From assembly GCA_021513715.1 (NCBI GenBank), contig CP084167.1:2835060-2899059 (forward strand): 64,000 bases of DNA. The letters are read 5' to 3'. The DNA is from Candidatus Heimdallarchaeum endolithica (GTDB lineage: Archaea > Asgardarchaeota > Heimdallarchaeia > Heimdallarchaeales > Heimdallarchaeaceae). The translations under genes were made by a program, and so were the position numbers. Positions 17,458-27,011 of the stretch are shown here, one piece after another; positions within the stretch are counted from its first letter, which is position 1, and each line of letters starts with the position of its first letter. The notes beneath the pieces were generated by a model. That model did not search any database and was not told the origin of the DNA. It worked only from the letters and a program-made list of their open reading frames with translations.

Positions 17458-18171
17458 ATGATTGTAGAAGACGTTTCCAAACCACTAAGTTCTACAGAAT
17501 TAGAAGAGCTAATACATGTCTTATATAGCAAGGAGATATCTGTTAAAGAGTTTGTTGATTCTATAAAGACATCTAGAGATGAGACAATTTCATTAATTAA
17601 ACATGAAAATGTCGTCTATGGTTATTTTCTGTGGGCAAAAGATGAAGAAATAGATGAAGAGGAAAATAAAGTGCTGCAATCTATTTTTACGATTGAAGAT
17701 TTGGTATGTATTCCTTCATTCGAAAATTTAAAGGTTAAAGGGGAATTAGTTTCAATAATTGAAGAAAATGCAAGAAGTAAAGGCTGTAATTTAATAGAAA
17801 TATCTGTTCCAAGCCAATCTTTTAATATTATTTCAATATTTTTAGAAAGCAACAAGTACGAGCTTACTTCTTTAAGAGTAAGTAAGGAACTTGAGAGAAA
17901 GACTGAATTCGTAAAGATCTATACTGGTATTGAAAAATATATTAAACCCCAATTAGTTGAATTACTAGTTTCAAAAGAAGGGACATATCAATTAGAATTG
18001 ATAGAAGAACCTTCAGATTACAAAAATATTTTAGAACAAGGTTTCAGTCCTGAAATAGTTAGCGTGATTTTTGATTTAGAAGAAAGAAATACTGATGAGT
18101 TATTTGAAAAAATTAATGAAGTTACTGATTGGCAAGAGTTTTCAATTACCTTAATCTCATATCTAAGCTAA
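17458..18171 (+). CDS. Protein of unknown function, possibly a divergent GNAT acetyltransferase
   Basis: 237 aa. The segment ENVVYGYFLWAKD (near residue 50), FTIEDLVCIPSFENLKVKG and LVSIIEENARSKGCNLIEISVPSQSFNIISIFLESNKYEL follows the order of GNAT strands beta3-beta4, the helix after the acetyl-CoA loop, and beta5-helix-beta6. The R/QxxGxG/A loop itself is not conserved (FENLKVKGELV), so acetyl-CoA binding is uncertain. The last 80 residues are acidic and unrecognised. It ends in a 4-base convergent overlap with the GDPD gene. I am confident it is a gene; the family is a guess. Confidence 0.5.
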   Translation: MIVEDVSKPLSSTELEELIHVLYSKEISVKEFVDSIKTSRDETISLIKHENVVYGYFLWAKDEEIDEEENKVLQSIFTIEDLVCIPSFENLKVKGELVSIIEENARSKGCNLIEISVPSQSFNIISIFLESNKYELTSLRVSKELERKTEFVKIYTGIEKYIKPQLVELLVSKEGTYQLELIEEPSDYKNILEQGFSPEIVSVIFDLEERNTDELFEKINEVTDWQEFSITLISYLS

Positions 18172-18869
18172 TTTTTTAACTTTTTTAATATTTTTCTCGT
18201 ATTGCTTGGTTTATTTGTAATTATTCCATCTACATCTAGCTTTAAACATTTTTTTATAGCCCTCTTTCTATCTACTGTCCAAGTAACAACCTTTTTGTTT
18301 AGCTTTCTGAAGTATTGAATGTTTGTTCTGTTAAGAAAAAGGTAATATGGATTTACGCTATCAATATATTCATTTTTAATGAACTCTTTTACTTTCTTAC
18401 TGGGATATAGAAAAAGAAAAGCAAGAGAAAAACCCAATTTCTTTTCTTTTAATTCTTCAACGACTTCCTTATAGAATGAACTAACCATTATTTTGGAATA
18501 ATCAATATTAATTCCTTTAAGGAAATCATAAAATTGTTCTTTTTTTATTTTACATTTTACTTCTACATTAATACTAATTGAAGGAATAAATTGGTTTAAA
18601 ACGTCTTCAAGTAATGGTATATTTTCATTGTTGGGTAATACAATTTGATTTAATTCTTTAAGAGAAGTTTCTTCAATTATGTAGGATTGGTTTTTATATT
18701 TTATTTTGGGATCATGGTGTACAACAAAAAAGCCATCTTTAGTTAAATGAGTATCTAATTCGATCATATCTGCCCCTTGTTCAACAGCTAAATTAAAAGC
18801 TGAAAAACTATTTTCATAAGCTTCATCTGAAGCTCCTCTATGTGCAATAATAAGTGGATTATTTATCAT
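18168..18869 (-). CDS. Glycerophosphodiester phosphodiesterase
   Basis: 233 aa from the ATG at 18869; a TTG at 18917 would add 16 residues and overlap nothing essential. GDPD family motifs are all present: IIAHRGAS (7-14, catalytic His of HRG), MIELDTHLTKDG (metal-binding E and D), VVHHDP (second catalytic His), VEVKC (metal-binding Glu) and VVTWTVD near the end, with DGIITNKPS closing the TIM barrel. The enzyme hydrolyses glycerophosphodiesters to glycerol phosphate and an alcohol; in archaea the natural substrates may be lipid head groups. It is soluble by sequence. It is divergent from adenosylhomocysteinase with about 100 bp between starts. Confidence 0.92.
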   Translation of the reverse strand: MINNPLIIAHRGASDEAYENSFSAFNLAVEQGADMIELDTHLTKDGFFVVHHDPKIKYKNQSYIIEETSLKELNQIVLPNNENIPLLEDVLNQFIPSISINVEVKCKIKKEQFYDFLKGINIDYSKIMVSSFYKEVVEELKEKKLGFSLAFLFLYPSKKVKEFIKNEYIDSVNPYYLFLNRTNIQYFRKLNKKVVTWTVDRKRAIKKCLKLDVDGIITNKPSNTRKILKKLKN

Positions 18870-18969
18870 TAGTTTTTCTAAATTTTCATTCAAATAAATG
18901 CTTTTCCCCTTTTTCAATTATAAAGAAACACACTTAAAAACGTTGAAAAAAAAGTTCTTTGAGAAAGAA

Positions 18970-20223
18970 ATGACTTATAAAATTAAAAATATAAATCTAG
19001 CTGAAGAAGGAAGAAAAAAAATAGAGTGGGCAGAAAGCAGGATGCCTGTAATGATGAAGTTGAGAGAAGAATTTTCTAAAACTAAGCCTTTAGAGGGAAT
19101 GAGAATAGCTGGATGTTTACATGTAACAAAAGAGACTGCTGTGTTAGTTGAAACACTTGTTCTTGCTGGAGCAGAGGTTTCTTGGAGTGGGTGTAATCCG
19201 TTGTCTACAAAAGATGATATAGCAGCTGCTTTAGCAGCAAATGATATCTCAATTTTTGCTTGGCATGGAATGACAACTGAAGAATTTTATTGGGCTATAG
19301 ATAAAACTCTTGAATTTAAACCTACATTGACTCTTGATGATGGAGCAGATTTAATATTTAGAATACATTCAGAGTTTCCCCATTTAGCAGAAAATATTAT
19401 CGGTGGGACTGAAGAAACAACTACTGGTGTTCACAGACTAAGGGCAATGGAAAAAGCAAATAAGCTATTATACCCTATAATTGCAGTCAATGATACTCCA
19501 ACTAAATGGCAATTTGATAATGTATATGGAACAGGACAGTCAACTATCGATGGAATATTAAGAGCAACAAACATTCTTATTGCAGGTAAAACTTTTGTTG
19601 TAGCAGGTTATGGCCATTGTGGAAGAGGAGTAGCTAAAAGAGCATCAGGTTTAGGTGCAAATGTTATAGTTACAGAAGTAGACCCTGTTGAAGCATTAAA
19701 AGCCACATTAGAAGGCTTTAGAGTAATGAAAATGGTTGACGCTGCTGAGATAGGTGATATTTTTGTAACTGCAACAGGAATGAAAGATGTAATAACTAAG
19801 GAACACTTTGAAAAAATGAAAGATGGGGCAATAATCTGTAACACTGGTCACTATGATGTTGAAATTAACATTAATCATTTAGAGGAGTTAGCTGTTGAGA
19901 AAAGAGAATTAAGGATAAATAATGAAGAATATAAATTAAAAGATGGAAGAAGATTATATTTGCTTGCTAAAGGAAGACTTGTTAATCTTGCTTCTGCAGA
20001 AGGACACCCATCAGAAGTTATGGATATGTCTTTTGCAAACCAATTATTAAGTTTGATTTATCTTAAAGAAAATGGAGGAAACTTAAAGAAGAAAGTGTAT
20101 GATGTCTCAGAAGAGCAAGATAAGAGGGTGGCTAGTTTGAAATTGAAGTTAATGGGTTATGAAATTGATGAATTAACAGAAGAACAGAAGCAATATAGAG
20201 ACGCTTTCTTTGAAGGAACATAA
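18970..20223 (+). CDS. ahcY: Adenosylhomocysteinase (S-adenosylhomocysteine or S-inosylhomocysteine hydrolase)
   Basis: 417 aa from the ATG at 18970 (MTYKIKNINLAEEGRKKIEWAE), the normal archaeal N-terminus; an upstream ATG at 18898 adds unrelated Lys/Phe-rich residues. Motifs include AGCLHVTKETAVLVETL, GCNPLSTKDDIAAAL, EETTTGVHRL, the NAD-binding GYGHCGRG and the C-terminal NLASAEGHPSEVMDMSFANQ. The enzyme removes the product of SAM-dependent methylation by NAD-assisted hydrolysis to homocysteine and a nucleoside. Some archaeal members prefer S-inosylhomocysteine and sequence alone cannot decide. The start has GAGAAAG a few bases upstream. The GDPD gene is divergent; the next gene on the same strand follows after 72 bp. 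Confidence 0.95.
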   Translation: MTYKIKNINLAEEGRKKIEWAESRMPVMMKLREEFSKTKPLEGMRIAGCLHVTKETAVLVETLVLAGAEVSWSGCNPLSTKDDIAAALAANDISIFAWHGMTTEEFYWAIDKTLEFKPTLTLDDGADLIFRIHSEFPHLAENIIGGTEETTTGVHRLRAMEKANKLLYPIIAVNDTPTKWQFDNVYGTGQSTIDGILRATNILIAGKTFVVAGYGHCGRGVAKRASGLGANVIVTEVDPVEALKATLEGFRVMKMVDAAEIGDIFVTATGMKDVITKEHFEKMKDGAIICNTGHYDVEININHLEELAVEKRELRINNEEYKLKDGRRLYLLAKGRLVNLASAEGHPSEVMDMSFANQLLSLIYLKENGGNLKKKVYDVSEEQDKRVASLKLKLMGYEIDELTEEQKQYRDAFFEGT

Positions 20224-20295
20224 AATCAGAGACAAATCGACGGAAGATTTTTAGACTAGAAATAAGTATCTCAATATATAGGAAGAGGTATAGAA

Positions 20296-21582
20296 TTGAT
20301 AAAGCATCTACTTATCCTAACAACATATGGGCAAATATTTTATAGCCAAGAATTTGGAACGGAAGAAACAGTGGATGTCGCTTTAACTGGAGGGTTAATG
20401 TCTGCGATATACTCTATGGCTACTGAAACTCAAAGAGAAAATATCACTGAGTTTGAAATGATGACTTCTAGAATTAAATTTAGAGAAGAAGAAAATGATC
20501 TATTGTTTGTTCTTACTGTCGATAAACGAATGGATGAAAAAGATGTCGAAGATTTGCTGGATATGATTTCCAAAAGGTTTTTTGAGAAATATGGAGAACT
20601 TCGGGTAGATGGGCTTATTTTAAGCGATTTTGAAGAAGATGTGACAGAAATAATAAATAACAAATTATGGTATCTCGAAACTTCTAAAAGAAAATTCAAG
20701 TTTTTTGACTACTTAGCTTTAATTGTTACTTCAGTAATATTGGGTTGGTATATTTATTTAATATTCAATATTCCAAGTTTTGTTTGGACTCCTTTGCTGA
20801 AAAAATTAGCTCAACCAGTAGATTTTGTTCTCTATCTTCTAATTTTAATGGCTTCTTTTTCTTTACCAGGATTAGCGTTGTATTTTATTCTAAAGTTTTC
20901 TAATATTAAGGATATATTCAGATTCTCAAAAGATTACCTAACTAGGCCAACAAGAGCAAGCTACGCAGAGCTATTACCTAACTACTTTTTGTTAAGTATT
21001 GTTATTTCTTATGTACTTTACTTTAGTTTTATGGTGTTTAGTAAAGCTTACTTCTCTGAAATTACAGCTTTTCCAATGTATCCTGGAGCACTACTAGGTT
21101 CTGATTATTCACAACCCTTTTCTTTTTATAATATGAGCAGCTCAGACATTGGCGATCAAGTATTAGTAGGTTCATTTACTTGGTTTAGCTGGGTTTTCCT
21201 ATGTCCACTTATTTATTCATTAATCTTGGGAGAAAAGGAAAAGTGGAAATTACTTAGAAATAGTATTTTTATTGCCTCAATTGCAATAACTGCATTACTA
21301 GGTTGTTTAGTTGTAGGAGGAGTAATTTACCTGCAAGCTGTAGGTTTTCATCCTACAAATCCTGTTCTTTTTGCAGATGATGTTTCATCGCTTTTATACC
21401 AATTTGTTGCCCGTTTTCCATTAAACATTTTCTTTTACGGTTTTCTTCTATTTTTGGGTGTAGGGATAAACAGAGTTACTCCTCCTAAAACTAAGGTTTC
21501 TTCTCTTCTTGCTATTTGGGTATCAATTTACCTAACACTTATTATTCAACGACTATTCTCTGATCTATGGGCTGGAAATTGA
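20296..21582 (+). CDS. Longin-like domain fused to a seven-helix membrane domain
   Basis: 428 aa, probable TTG start at 20296 preceded by AGGAAGAGGT; the next in-frame ATG would cut into the N-terminal domain. Residues 1-125 look like a longin/roadblock-type domain: IKHLLILTTYGQIFYSQEF, a Gly-rich turn and helix TGGLMSAIYSMATE, strands SRIKFREEENDLLFVLTVD, helix DVEDLLDMISKRFFEKYGEL. It aligns with the C-terminal domain of the TPR protein at 37039 (LKQLLFIYEDGRLMYSY, FAGVLSAIQMLLSEAL). About seven hydrophobic segments follow (near 139-160, 175-200, 232-252, 295-313, 322-347, 368-390, 398-416). In eukaryotes longin domains serve SNAREs, adaptins and Rab regulators. I infer a membrane platform for small GTPase signalling. 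The FtsX-like genes follow. Confidence 0.75.
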   Translation: MIKHLLILTTYGQIFYSQEFGTEETVDVALTGGLMSAIYSMATETQRENITEFEMMTSRIKFREEENDLLFVLTVDKRMDEKDVEDLLDMISKRFFEKYGELRVDGLILSDFEEDVTEIINNKLWYLETSKRKFKFFDYLALIVTSVILGWYIYLIFNIPSFVWTPLLKKLAQPVDFVLYLLILMASFSLPGLALYFILKFSNIKDIFRFSKDYLTRPTRASYAELLPNYFLLSIVISYVLYFSFMVFSKAYFSEITAFPMYPGALLGSDYSQPFSFYNMSSSDIGDQVLVGSFTWFSWVFLCPLIYSLILGEKEKWKLLRNSIFIASIAITALLGCLVVGGVIYLQAVGFHPTNPVLFADDVSSLLYQFVARFPLNIFFYGFLLFLGVGINRVTPPKTKVSSLLAIWVSIYLTLIIQRLFSDLWAGN

Positions 21583-21648
21583 TCTCTCTCTTTTCTCTTT
21601 CTACAAAGAATTTTTAAATTCATAAGATAGAAGGTAGATGAAGTTACA

Positions 21649-22803
21649 ATGCTCTCATTTAGTGTTCTCTTCTTTTTCCATAATAGAAAAAGAACTTACC
21701 AAGCAATATTAGTACTCTCTCTTTCCTTAGTAATCTATATTTCAACTACTCTCTTGGTGAGAGGTTATTCTTCAAATCTTTCAGGAATGGCTAACATTAT
21801 TACTCCATCAGATGAATATATTATAATAGAAAAGGAAAAGTCACTATCTGAAAGTAGAATTGAAAATCAAACTATTGATTTTCTTTATGATTATGCAGAA
21901 AAAACTCCAAATATAAAAGCAATAGTCGCATACAAATATGCACCAATAATTGTAAAAGGAGAAAATGGTAGAATTAAGGAAACTTATCTTCGTTTATTGA
22001 ATTTTACTTATTTTAATTCGTATTATCCTTGGGAGTATGTTTATTCGTTTGAAAATCCGGGTTCTGATGAGCTTATTTTAGGAAGATACTTAGCTTCTTT
22101 GTTATCTGCTGATAAAAACTCAATAGTTGACGTTTGTCTTCCAACTATCAATTTTAACACATCTCTTGTAATTTCTAATGTAATAACAAACAGCGATGAA
22201 TTTGAACTCGAAATAATTGCGAGCTTTAGCAGCATTTTGAACTCACACTTTGATTATTTCTCTTTTATTGAAATAAAAATTAAAGAACCTTCAACTATTT
22301 CTGCTATTCAAGAGGATATTAAAGAAAAGTATCCTGAACTTGATGTAATAAGTGAAAAGCAAACACAAGAATTTATCATTTATGGTACAAATGATATCAT
22401 ACAAACTCTTAATCTATTGCAATCCTTATTTTTTATTTTAATGCTTGTTTCAATTACGTATAGCATTTATACTTTAGTAAAAGAAAGTGAAAAAGAAATT
22501 TTTATTCTCCGTTCTATAGGGGCCACCAATTTAAATATTATTAGCCTTTTTCTTCTCCAATCATTATATATAGGACTAATTTCAGCATTCTTGGCTTTAA
22601 TTGGTGGATTTTTATTAATTGTTTCCATTGTTTCGGCAGTAACAGCTTTTTCTTATCTTCCTTATATTTCTGTCACAATATATTCAAAGTTAATTGTAAT
22701 TATTTTTGGTTTTTCAATAGGTTTGTCAATATTATCAGGAATAATTCCTTCTTTCCTTGCGTCAAAAATAAGATTACTTAAGGAGGATGAAAATATTGTT
22801 TAA
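21649..22803 (+). CDS. FtsX-like permease (MacB/LolC family)
   Basis: 384 aa. One N-terminal membrane helix (about 17-40), an external domain of about 210 residues, then three C-terminal helices (about 262-285, 307-335, 345-370). The FtsX signature SEKEIFILRSIGATNLNIISLFLLQSLYIG spans helices 2-3. Such permeases couple a LolD/MacB-type ATPase to events outside the membrane (export, lipoprotein release or peptidase activation). No ABC ATPase gene is in this window. The stop overlaps the start region of the next gene, a giant FtsX-like protein, so the pair probably forms a heterodimer. TTTTTAAATT about 35 nt before the ATG is a likely TATA box. Confidence 0.88.
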   Translation: MLSFSVLFFFHNRKRTYQAILVLSLSLVIYISTTLLVRGYSSNLSGMANIITPSDEYIIIEKEKSLSESRIENQTIDFLYDYAEKTPNIKAIVAYKYAPIIVKGENGRIKETYLRLLNFTYFNSYYPWEYVYSFENPGSDELILGRYLASLLSADKNSIVDVCLPTINFNTSLVISNVITNSDEFELEIIASFSSILNSHFDYFSFIEIKIKEPSTISAIQEDIKEKYPELDVISEKQTQEFIIYGTNDIIQTLNLLQSLFFILMLVSITYSIYTLVKESEKEIFILRSIGATNLNIISLFLLQSLYIGLISAFLALIGGFLLIVSIVSAVTAFSYLPYISVTIYSKLIVIIFGFSIGLSILSGIIPSFLASKIRLLKEDENIV

Positions 22804-25800
22804 TCTTAGACATACTTTCCTATATAACATTTTACCAAAAAAGAGATTACTAATAGCTTTTATTGGTTTTTTCATTAGTTCAGTAGTTATCTCTGGTGGA
22901 TCAATATTAATGTATAGTATTGTTTCTTCTACTACAACTTATCTCGGTGAGAGTGATGATGTCCTTATAATAACGAAAGAAGGTTCTACAACTCCCTATA
23001 CAAGCCAATTACCTCTAGACTTTGTTGAAGCAGTGAAATTTGTACCTGGAGTAGTTGAAGTGTGTCCCGAGGTTTTAACTGCAGCGGTATATAAAAATAA
23101 GGCTATTTATTTTAGGGGAGTAGATACATATAGCTTTTGGAATTTTACTCCTTATACTTTAATTGATGGGGTATTATTAGATGACAAAGATACCTTTAAT
23201 GTTACGATTGGATTAAACTTTGCAGAAGAGCATAAATTAGAGGTTGGAGATTTCATAACTATTTATTCTACAAAAACAACTTCAGCTATTGAATTAAGAG
23301 TCAAATCTATTATTTACACTGGTACACTTCTAGATGATGAACTAGTAGCTCCATTAGCAATTGGACAATTTTTAACTTTTGATTCGTTTAACTATATTAC
23401 TCATGTTAGAGCAAGGATTGATTTATCAAAAACTACAAAAGAAAAAGTGAAAAGTATAGTATCGAATAGTTATAAAATTAAAGTTGGAGTACGAACCTTT
23501 AATGAAACACAAGAGCTTAATGCTACTGTTTTTGTTCAAGATTTGCGCGGACAAAAAATTAACACAACTGAAATTGTAAACTTAAACTCTATGGTATTTG
23601 AACTCCCATTTAGAATGTATGAAATTTATGCACAGATAGGAGATTTTAAGTCAAATAAAACACAAATATTACCTGGAATAGACTTAGAGGTCAACATTCT
23701 TATTCCTTATTTAGAAAGAGTTGTGAATTTTACTGTTTTAACAGAAGAAAAAGAACCAATAGAAAACGCAAAAATAAGCTTAACTCGCAAAGATTCTGAT
23801 GTTTATTCTTATACTGATGAAATAGTATTGTATTCAAATTCTAAAGGAAAAGCAGTTGTCACTCTCAGTAATGGTACGTATTCTGCTGTCATCTCTTATA
23901 AAAGATTCAATAACAAATTCAATTTTGTAACTCAGGAAAATAATGAATTTACGATAACATTGATAAAGAAACATCCAGACTTACAAGTGAATTTTCCAAA
24001 AAACAACTCTATAATACATGGTACAACACTTAATCTCTCTTTTGTTAGTTCTCCTGGTTATTCAATATATTATTACTTTGATGGCGATGGATCCAACACT
24101 TATACTTATTATAGTGAGTATTCTGGTCTACTATCCCCTGAATTCCTTTTACACAAATTTTCAGGAGAAGCAGGAGAACACACGCTTACAGTTTATACAA
24201 AAAATTCTTATTATTCAGGAAACGTGTCAGAATATTTTAATTCAACAATTATTTATTTCACTATAATTGACCCACCTGAAACTTTAGAATTTGAAAATGT
24301 TTCAGATATGTCTAATTTAGAGCCCAATCAAGTATTGAAAGTAAACTTACCATTTAACTATTCTTATTATGCCCCTTCCTATAGCTGGGACGATAAAGAA
24401 TGGATAAGTATGGATGATAATCAGATCGTTGCAGAAGCAACAATAGGATTGCATAAGTTAGAAATTAAACTTAAAACGAATACTAAGCAAAAGACCTATT
24501 TCTATTATTTCTCTATTTCAGAAAACAATTACAATTTTGGATTGTATAACTTATCGTATCATAAAAAAATAAAACCAAATTCAATTTTTAAGGTTTGGTT
24601 TAATAATCTAACAGAGCCACTCTTCTATAGTTGGGATAATCGTAGTTCAAATAATTTATTTGAACACGAATATATTTTAACAACAAGTTTATCAGAAGGT
24701 AGTCATTCATTAACTATTGGATTCCAAAAAGATGGGCTATGGAACAATAGAAGTTACAATGTAATTATTGATACTGGTATTCCAAATATCTCTCTTTCAG
24801 CTACAAATAATTCTATTCTAAGTTCAGGAGAATTTTTGACCGTTTTTTCAAATGAAACAATTTATGATCTTGCGTTTTCATGGGATAATCAAAAATATTC
24901 ATTATCTTATGATAACAAAATCCCAACTCCTTATACAAACGGTACACATACTTTAAGTTTGGTTGGTTATGATTTAGTGGGTAATAGATTTAATTTATTT
25001 TACAATTTCACTATTGTTAATCAAACAAATGTTAATCTTTATGATTTCTTTTTGTTAAACGAGTATTCAGGGCTGATTAATCAAACATTTGTTGAACTCG
25101 AAATTTATTCTCCACCTGATGTTTCAACAATAACCTATGAATTAGAAGGAATGCTAAATATTTCAGGAAATTACTCGGAAAAACTACTATTTTATCTTTA
25201 TTCCGGGAAATATAATTTAACAATTAAACTCTTCAACAGCTCCCAAATTGTAGGTTACAGAAATTGGTCTTTTTATGTAATGAATGGATACAACAAATCA
25301 TTCATTTCGTACTCTGATTTAACACAAAATAATGATTTAGAAGATGTTGTGGTCTACTTCCCAGAATTCGATGTTTCATATAAATTAGATGAATCATCAA
25401 CAATATTTATTACAGATAATATATGGTCTTCAATTATTTCGTCTTACAATTCTACTTACAACTTATTTTCATATTTGTTTGTTGATACACAACCACCTAG
25501 TGTTTCTATACTATCACCAGACAAAGGGTCTGATCTTGCAAATATATGGTTGGATTTAAAAACAGAAGCTGTAGAAGTTTTTTACAAAATTGATTCTTTA
25601 ACAACACTTAGTAAATATTACTCTCCTGTAGTTATATCTAATTTATCAATAGGAGAACACAAATTATATTTAACTTTGTATGATAGTTTGAAGAATAAGA
25701 AGGAACTTACATATACTTTTTCTATAGGAATCGAATATTCTCTTGTTAATTTAACTTTTGTTTATTCTGAAATAGGAAATGTTACTCTAGCCCCAAATTA

Positions 25801-27007
25801 TGAATTTAAAGTTCGTTCTATTTGGAATAAAACTTTAATTTCTCTACAATCAAATAACAATGGAACTTCACTATTTAAAATTTTGAAAGGACAGTTTTAT
25901 TTGTACATCACTTATGATAATACAACATTTGTATTTACAATCAATGCAATAAGTAATATTGAAAAAACTATATTTCTTGGAAAAACAAATTTGACATTAT
26001 CGTTTATTGATGTCTATGCGAATCTGCCAATATCAAACCAGTACTTCAATATTTACGATATTACAGGATTACTAATAAAAAGACTAAAAACAAATATTAC
26101 AGGAGAAACAGAAGTGTCTTTGGACACAGGCATTTATTTTGTGGAATATGAAGTGCTTGATAATATTTATTCTTTTTATATTTATGTTTTTGAGGGAACG
26201 CAATCTTATACTTTTTATGTACTTTCACAGCCTGAATCAATTAGTTTAACTTTTATATTTAGCAATAACACTCAGGCTAAAAACTTGCCAATAATTGTTG
26301 AAACTGAGTTTTTTGGAAATATTAGTTTTTATACAGATATTAACGGAGAATACGTTTTGTTGCTACCTTATCAAAAAATAGTTATACATGTTTTTTCACC
26401 TTCAGGAAGAAGATTAATATCTTTAACTCGATATATCGAACCAGGTATTTCCTCTCTTAAAATCGTTATTCCTAGTGAAAAGAGTTCTACTTATCAAGAA
26501 TTGCCATTTCAGAATATAGGCGGTTCTTTTGACATACTTATAAGTTTATCTTCAGAGTATATGGAACATTATCTAAAGGGTTCTTTGCTTTTTACATATA
26601 CTTTGGCTTATGCTGAAATTATTCTGATTGTATTGATTGTAGGCGCTAACTTATACGCTATTTTGAGAAATATAAACACAGAAAGTAGAAAAGAAATAAG
26701 AATTACTGAGATGATAGGTGCTACTTATCCTCATATTATGTTTTCTATTTTTTCCAGATTGGTTATTTTATCCTCTTTCTCCTATTTTATTGGGTATTTT
26801 GTGGGGACTGAAATTCTTAAATTATTAGCTAAGATGAACAAAACAGTATTCTTTGGTCATACATTTATTCCAAAAGGTAATGTATTTATTTTTATTATAT
26901 GCTATTTCTTGATATTGATAATTGTAAGTATGACATCATTATTTTTAGTAGTTTCACATAAGAAAAGGGAGAAAAAAAGGAGAGAAAGTAAAATTCCGTT
27001 GAAATAA
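22787..27007 (+). CDS. Giant FtsX-like permease with ~1200-residue extracellular Ig-like insert
   Basis: 1406 aa. One membrane helix near 22-47, an external region to about 1260, then three helices (about 1266-1293, 1320-1345, 1362-1390) carrying the FtsX signature RKEIRITEMIGATYPHIMFSIF. The external part begins MacB-like, then turns into tandem Ig-like units with the pattern Y/FSWDN...GxHxLxI: near residues 429, 531, 614, 696 and 931; carboxypeptidase-regulatory-like repeats (PIENAKISLT, NLPIIVETEFFGNISFYTD) also occur. N-glycosylation sequons are abundant. Start: AGGAGG directly abuts the ATG at 22787, too close to work, whereas the in-frame TTG at 22796 is nine bases from it; the true start may be 22796. 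Inferred role: a surface sensor or transporter in a complex with the preceding FtsX protein. Confidence 0.85.
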   Translation: MKILFNLRHTFLYNILPKKRLLIAFIGFFISSVVISGGSILMYSIVSSTTTYLGESDDVLIITKEGSTTPYTSQLPLDFVEAVKFVPGVVEVCPEVLTAAVYKNKAIYFRGVDTYSFWNFTPYTLIDGVLLDDKDTFNVTIGLNFAEEHKLEVGDFITIYSTKTTSAIELRVKSIIYTGTLLDDELVAPLAIGQFLTFDSFNYITHVRARIDLSKTTKEKVKSIVSNSYKIKVGVRTFNETQELNATVFVQDLRGQKINTTEIVNLNSMVFELPFRMYEIYAQIGDFKSNKTQILPGIDLEVNILIPYLERVVNFTVLTEEKEPIENAKISLTRKDSDVYSYTDEIVLYSNSKGKAVVTLSNGTYSAVISYKRFNNKFNFVTQENNEFTITLIKKHPDLQVNFPKNNSIIHGTTLNLSFVSSPGYSIYYYFDGDGSNTYTYYSEYSGLLSPEFLLHKFSGEAGEHTLTVYTKNSYYSGNVSEYFNSTIIYFTIIDPPETLEFENVSDMSNLEPNQVLKVNLPFNYSYYAPSYSWDDKEWISMDDNQIVAEATIGLHKLEIKLKTNTKQKTYFYYFSISENNYNFGLYNLSYHKKIKPNSIFKVWFNNLTEPLFYSWDNRSSNNLFEHEYILTTSLSEGSHSLTIGFQKDGLWNNRSYNVIIDTGIPNISLSATNNSILSSGEFLTVFSNETIYDLAFSWDNQKYSLSYDNKIPTPYTNGTHTLSLVGYDLVGNRFNLFYNFTIVNQTNVNLYDFFLLNEYSGLINQTFVELEIYSPPDVSTITYELEGMLNISGNYSEKLLFYLYSGKYNLTIKLFNSSQIVGYRNWSFYVMNGYNKSFISYSDLTQNNDLEDVVVYFPEFDVSYKLDESSTIFITDNIWSSIISSYNSTYNLFSYLFVDTQPPSVSILSPDKGSDLANIWLDLKTEAVEVFYKIDSLTTLSKYYSPVVISNLSIGEHKLYLTLYDSLKNKKELTYTFSIGIEYSLVNLTFVYSEIGNVTLAPNYEFKVRSIWNKTLISLQSNNNGTSLFKILKGQFYLYITYDNTTFVFTINAISNIEKTIFLGKTNLTLSFIDVYANLPISNQYFNIYDITGLLIKRLKTNITGETEVSLDTGIYFVEYEVLDNIYSFYIYVFEGTQSYTFYVLSQPESISLTFIFSNNTQAKNLPIIVETEFFGNISFYTDINGEYVLLLPYQKIVIHVFSPSGRRLISLTRYIEPGISSLKIVIPSEKSSTYQELPFQNIGGSFDILISLSSEYMEHYLKGSLLFTYTLAYAEIILIVLIVGANLYAILRNINTESRKEIRITEMIGATYPHIMFSIFSRLVILSSFSYFIGYFVGTEILKLLAKMNKTVFFGHTFIPKGNVFIFIICYFLILIIVSMTSLFLVVSHKKREKKRRESKIPLK

Positions 27008-27011
27008 ACTT

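Noticed and set aside
17322..17528. Plus-strand ORF between the zinc-ribbon and GNAT-like genes
   Set aside because: It overlaps the zinc ribbon and the start of the next gene in another frame and has no coherent protein sequence.
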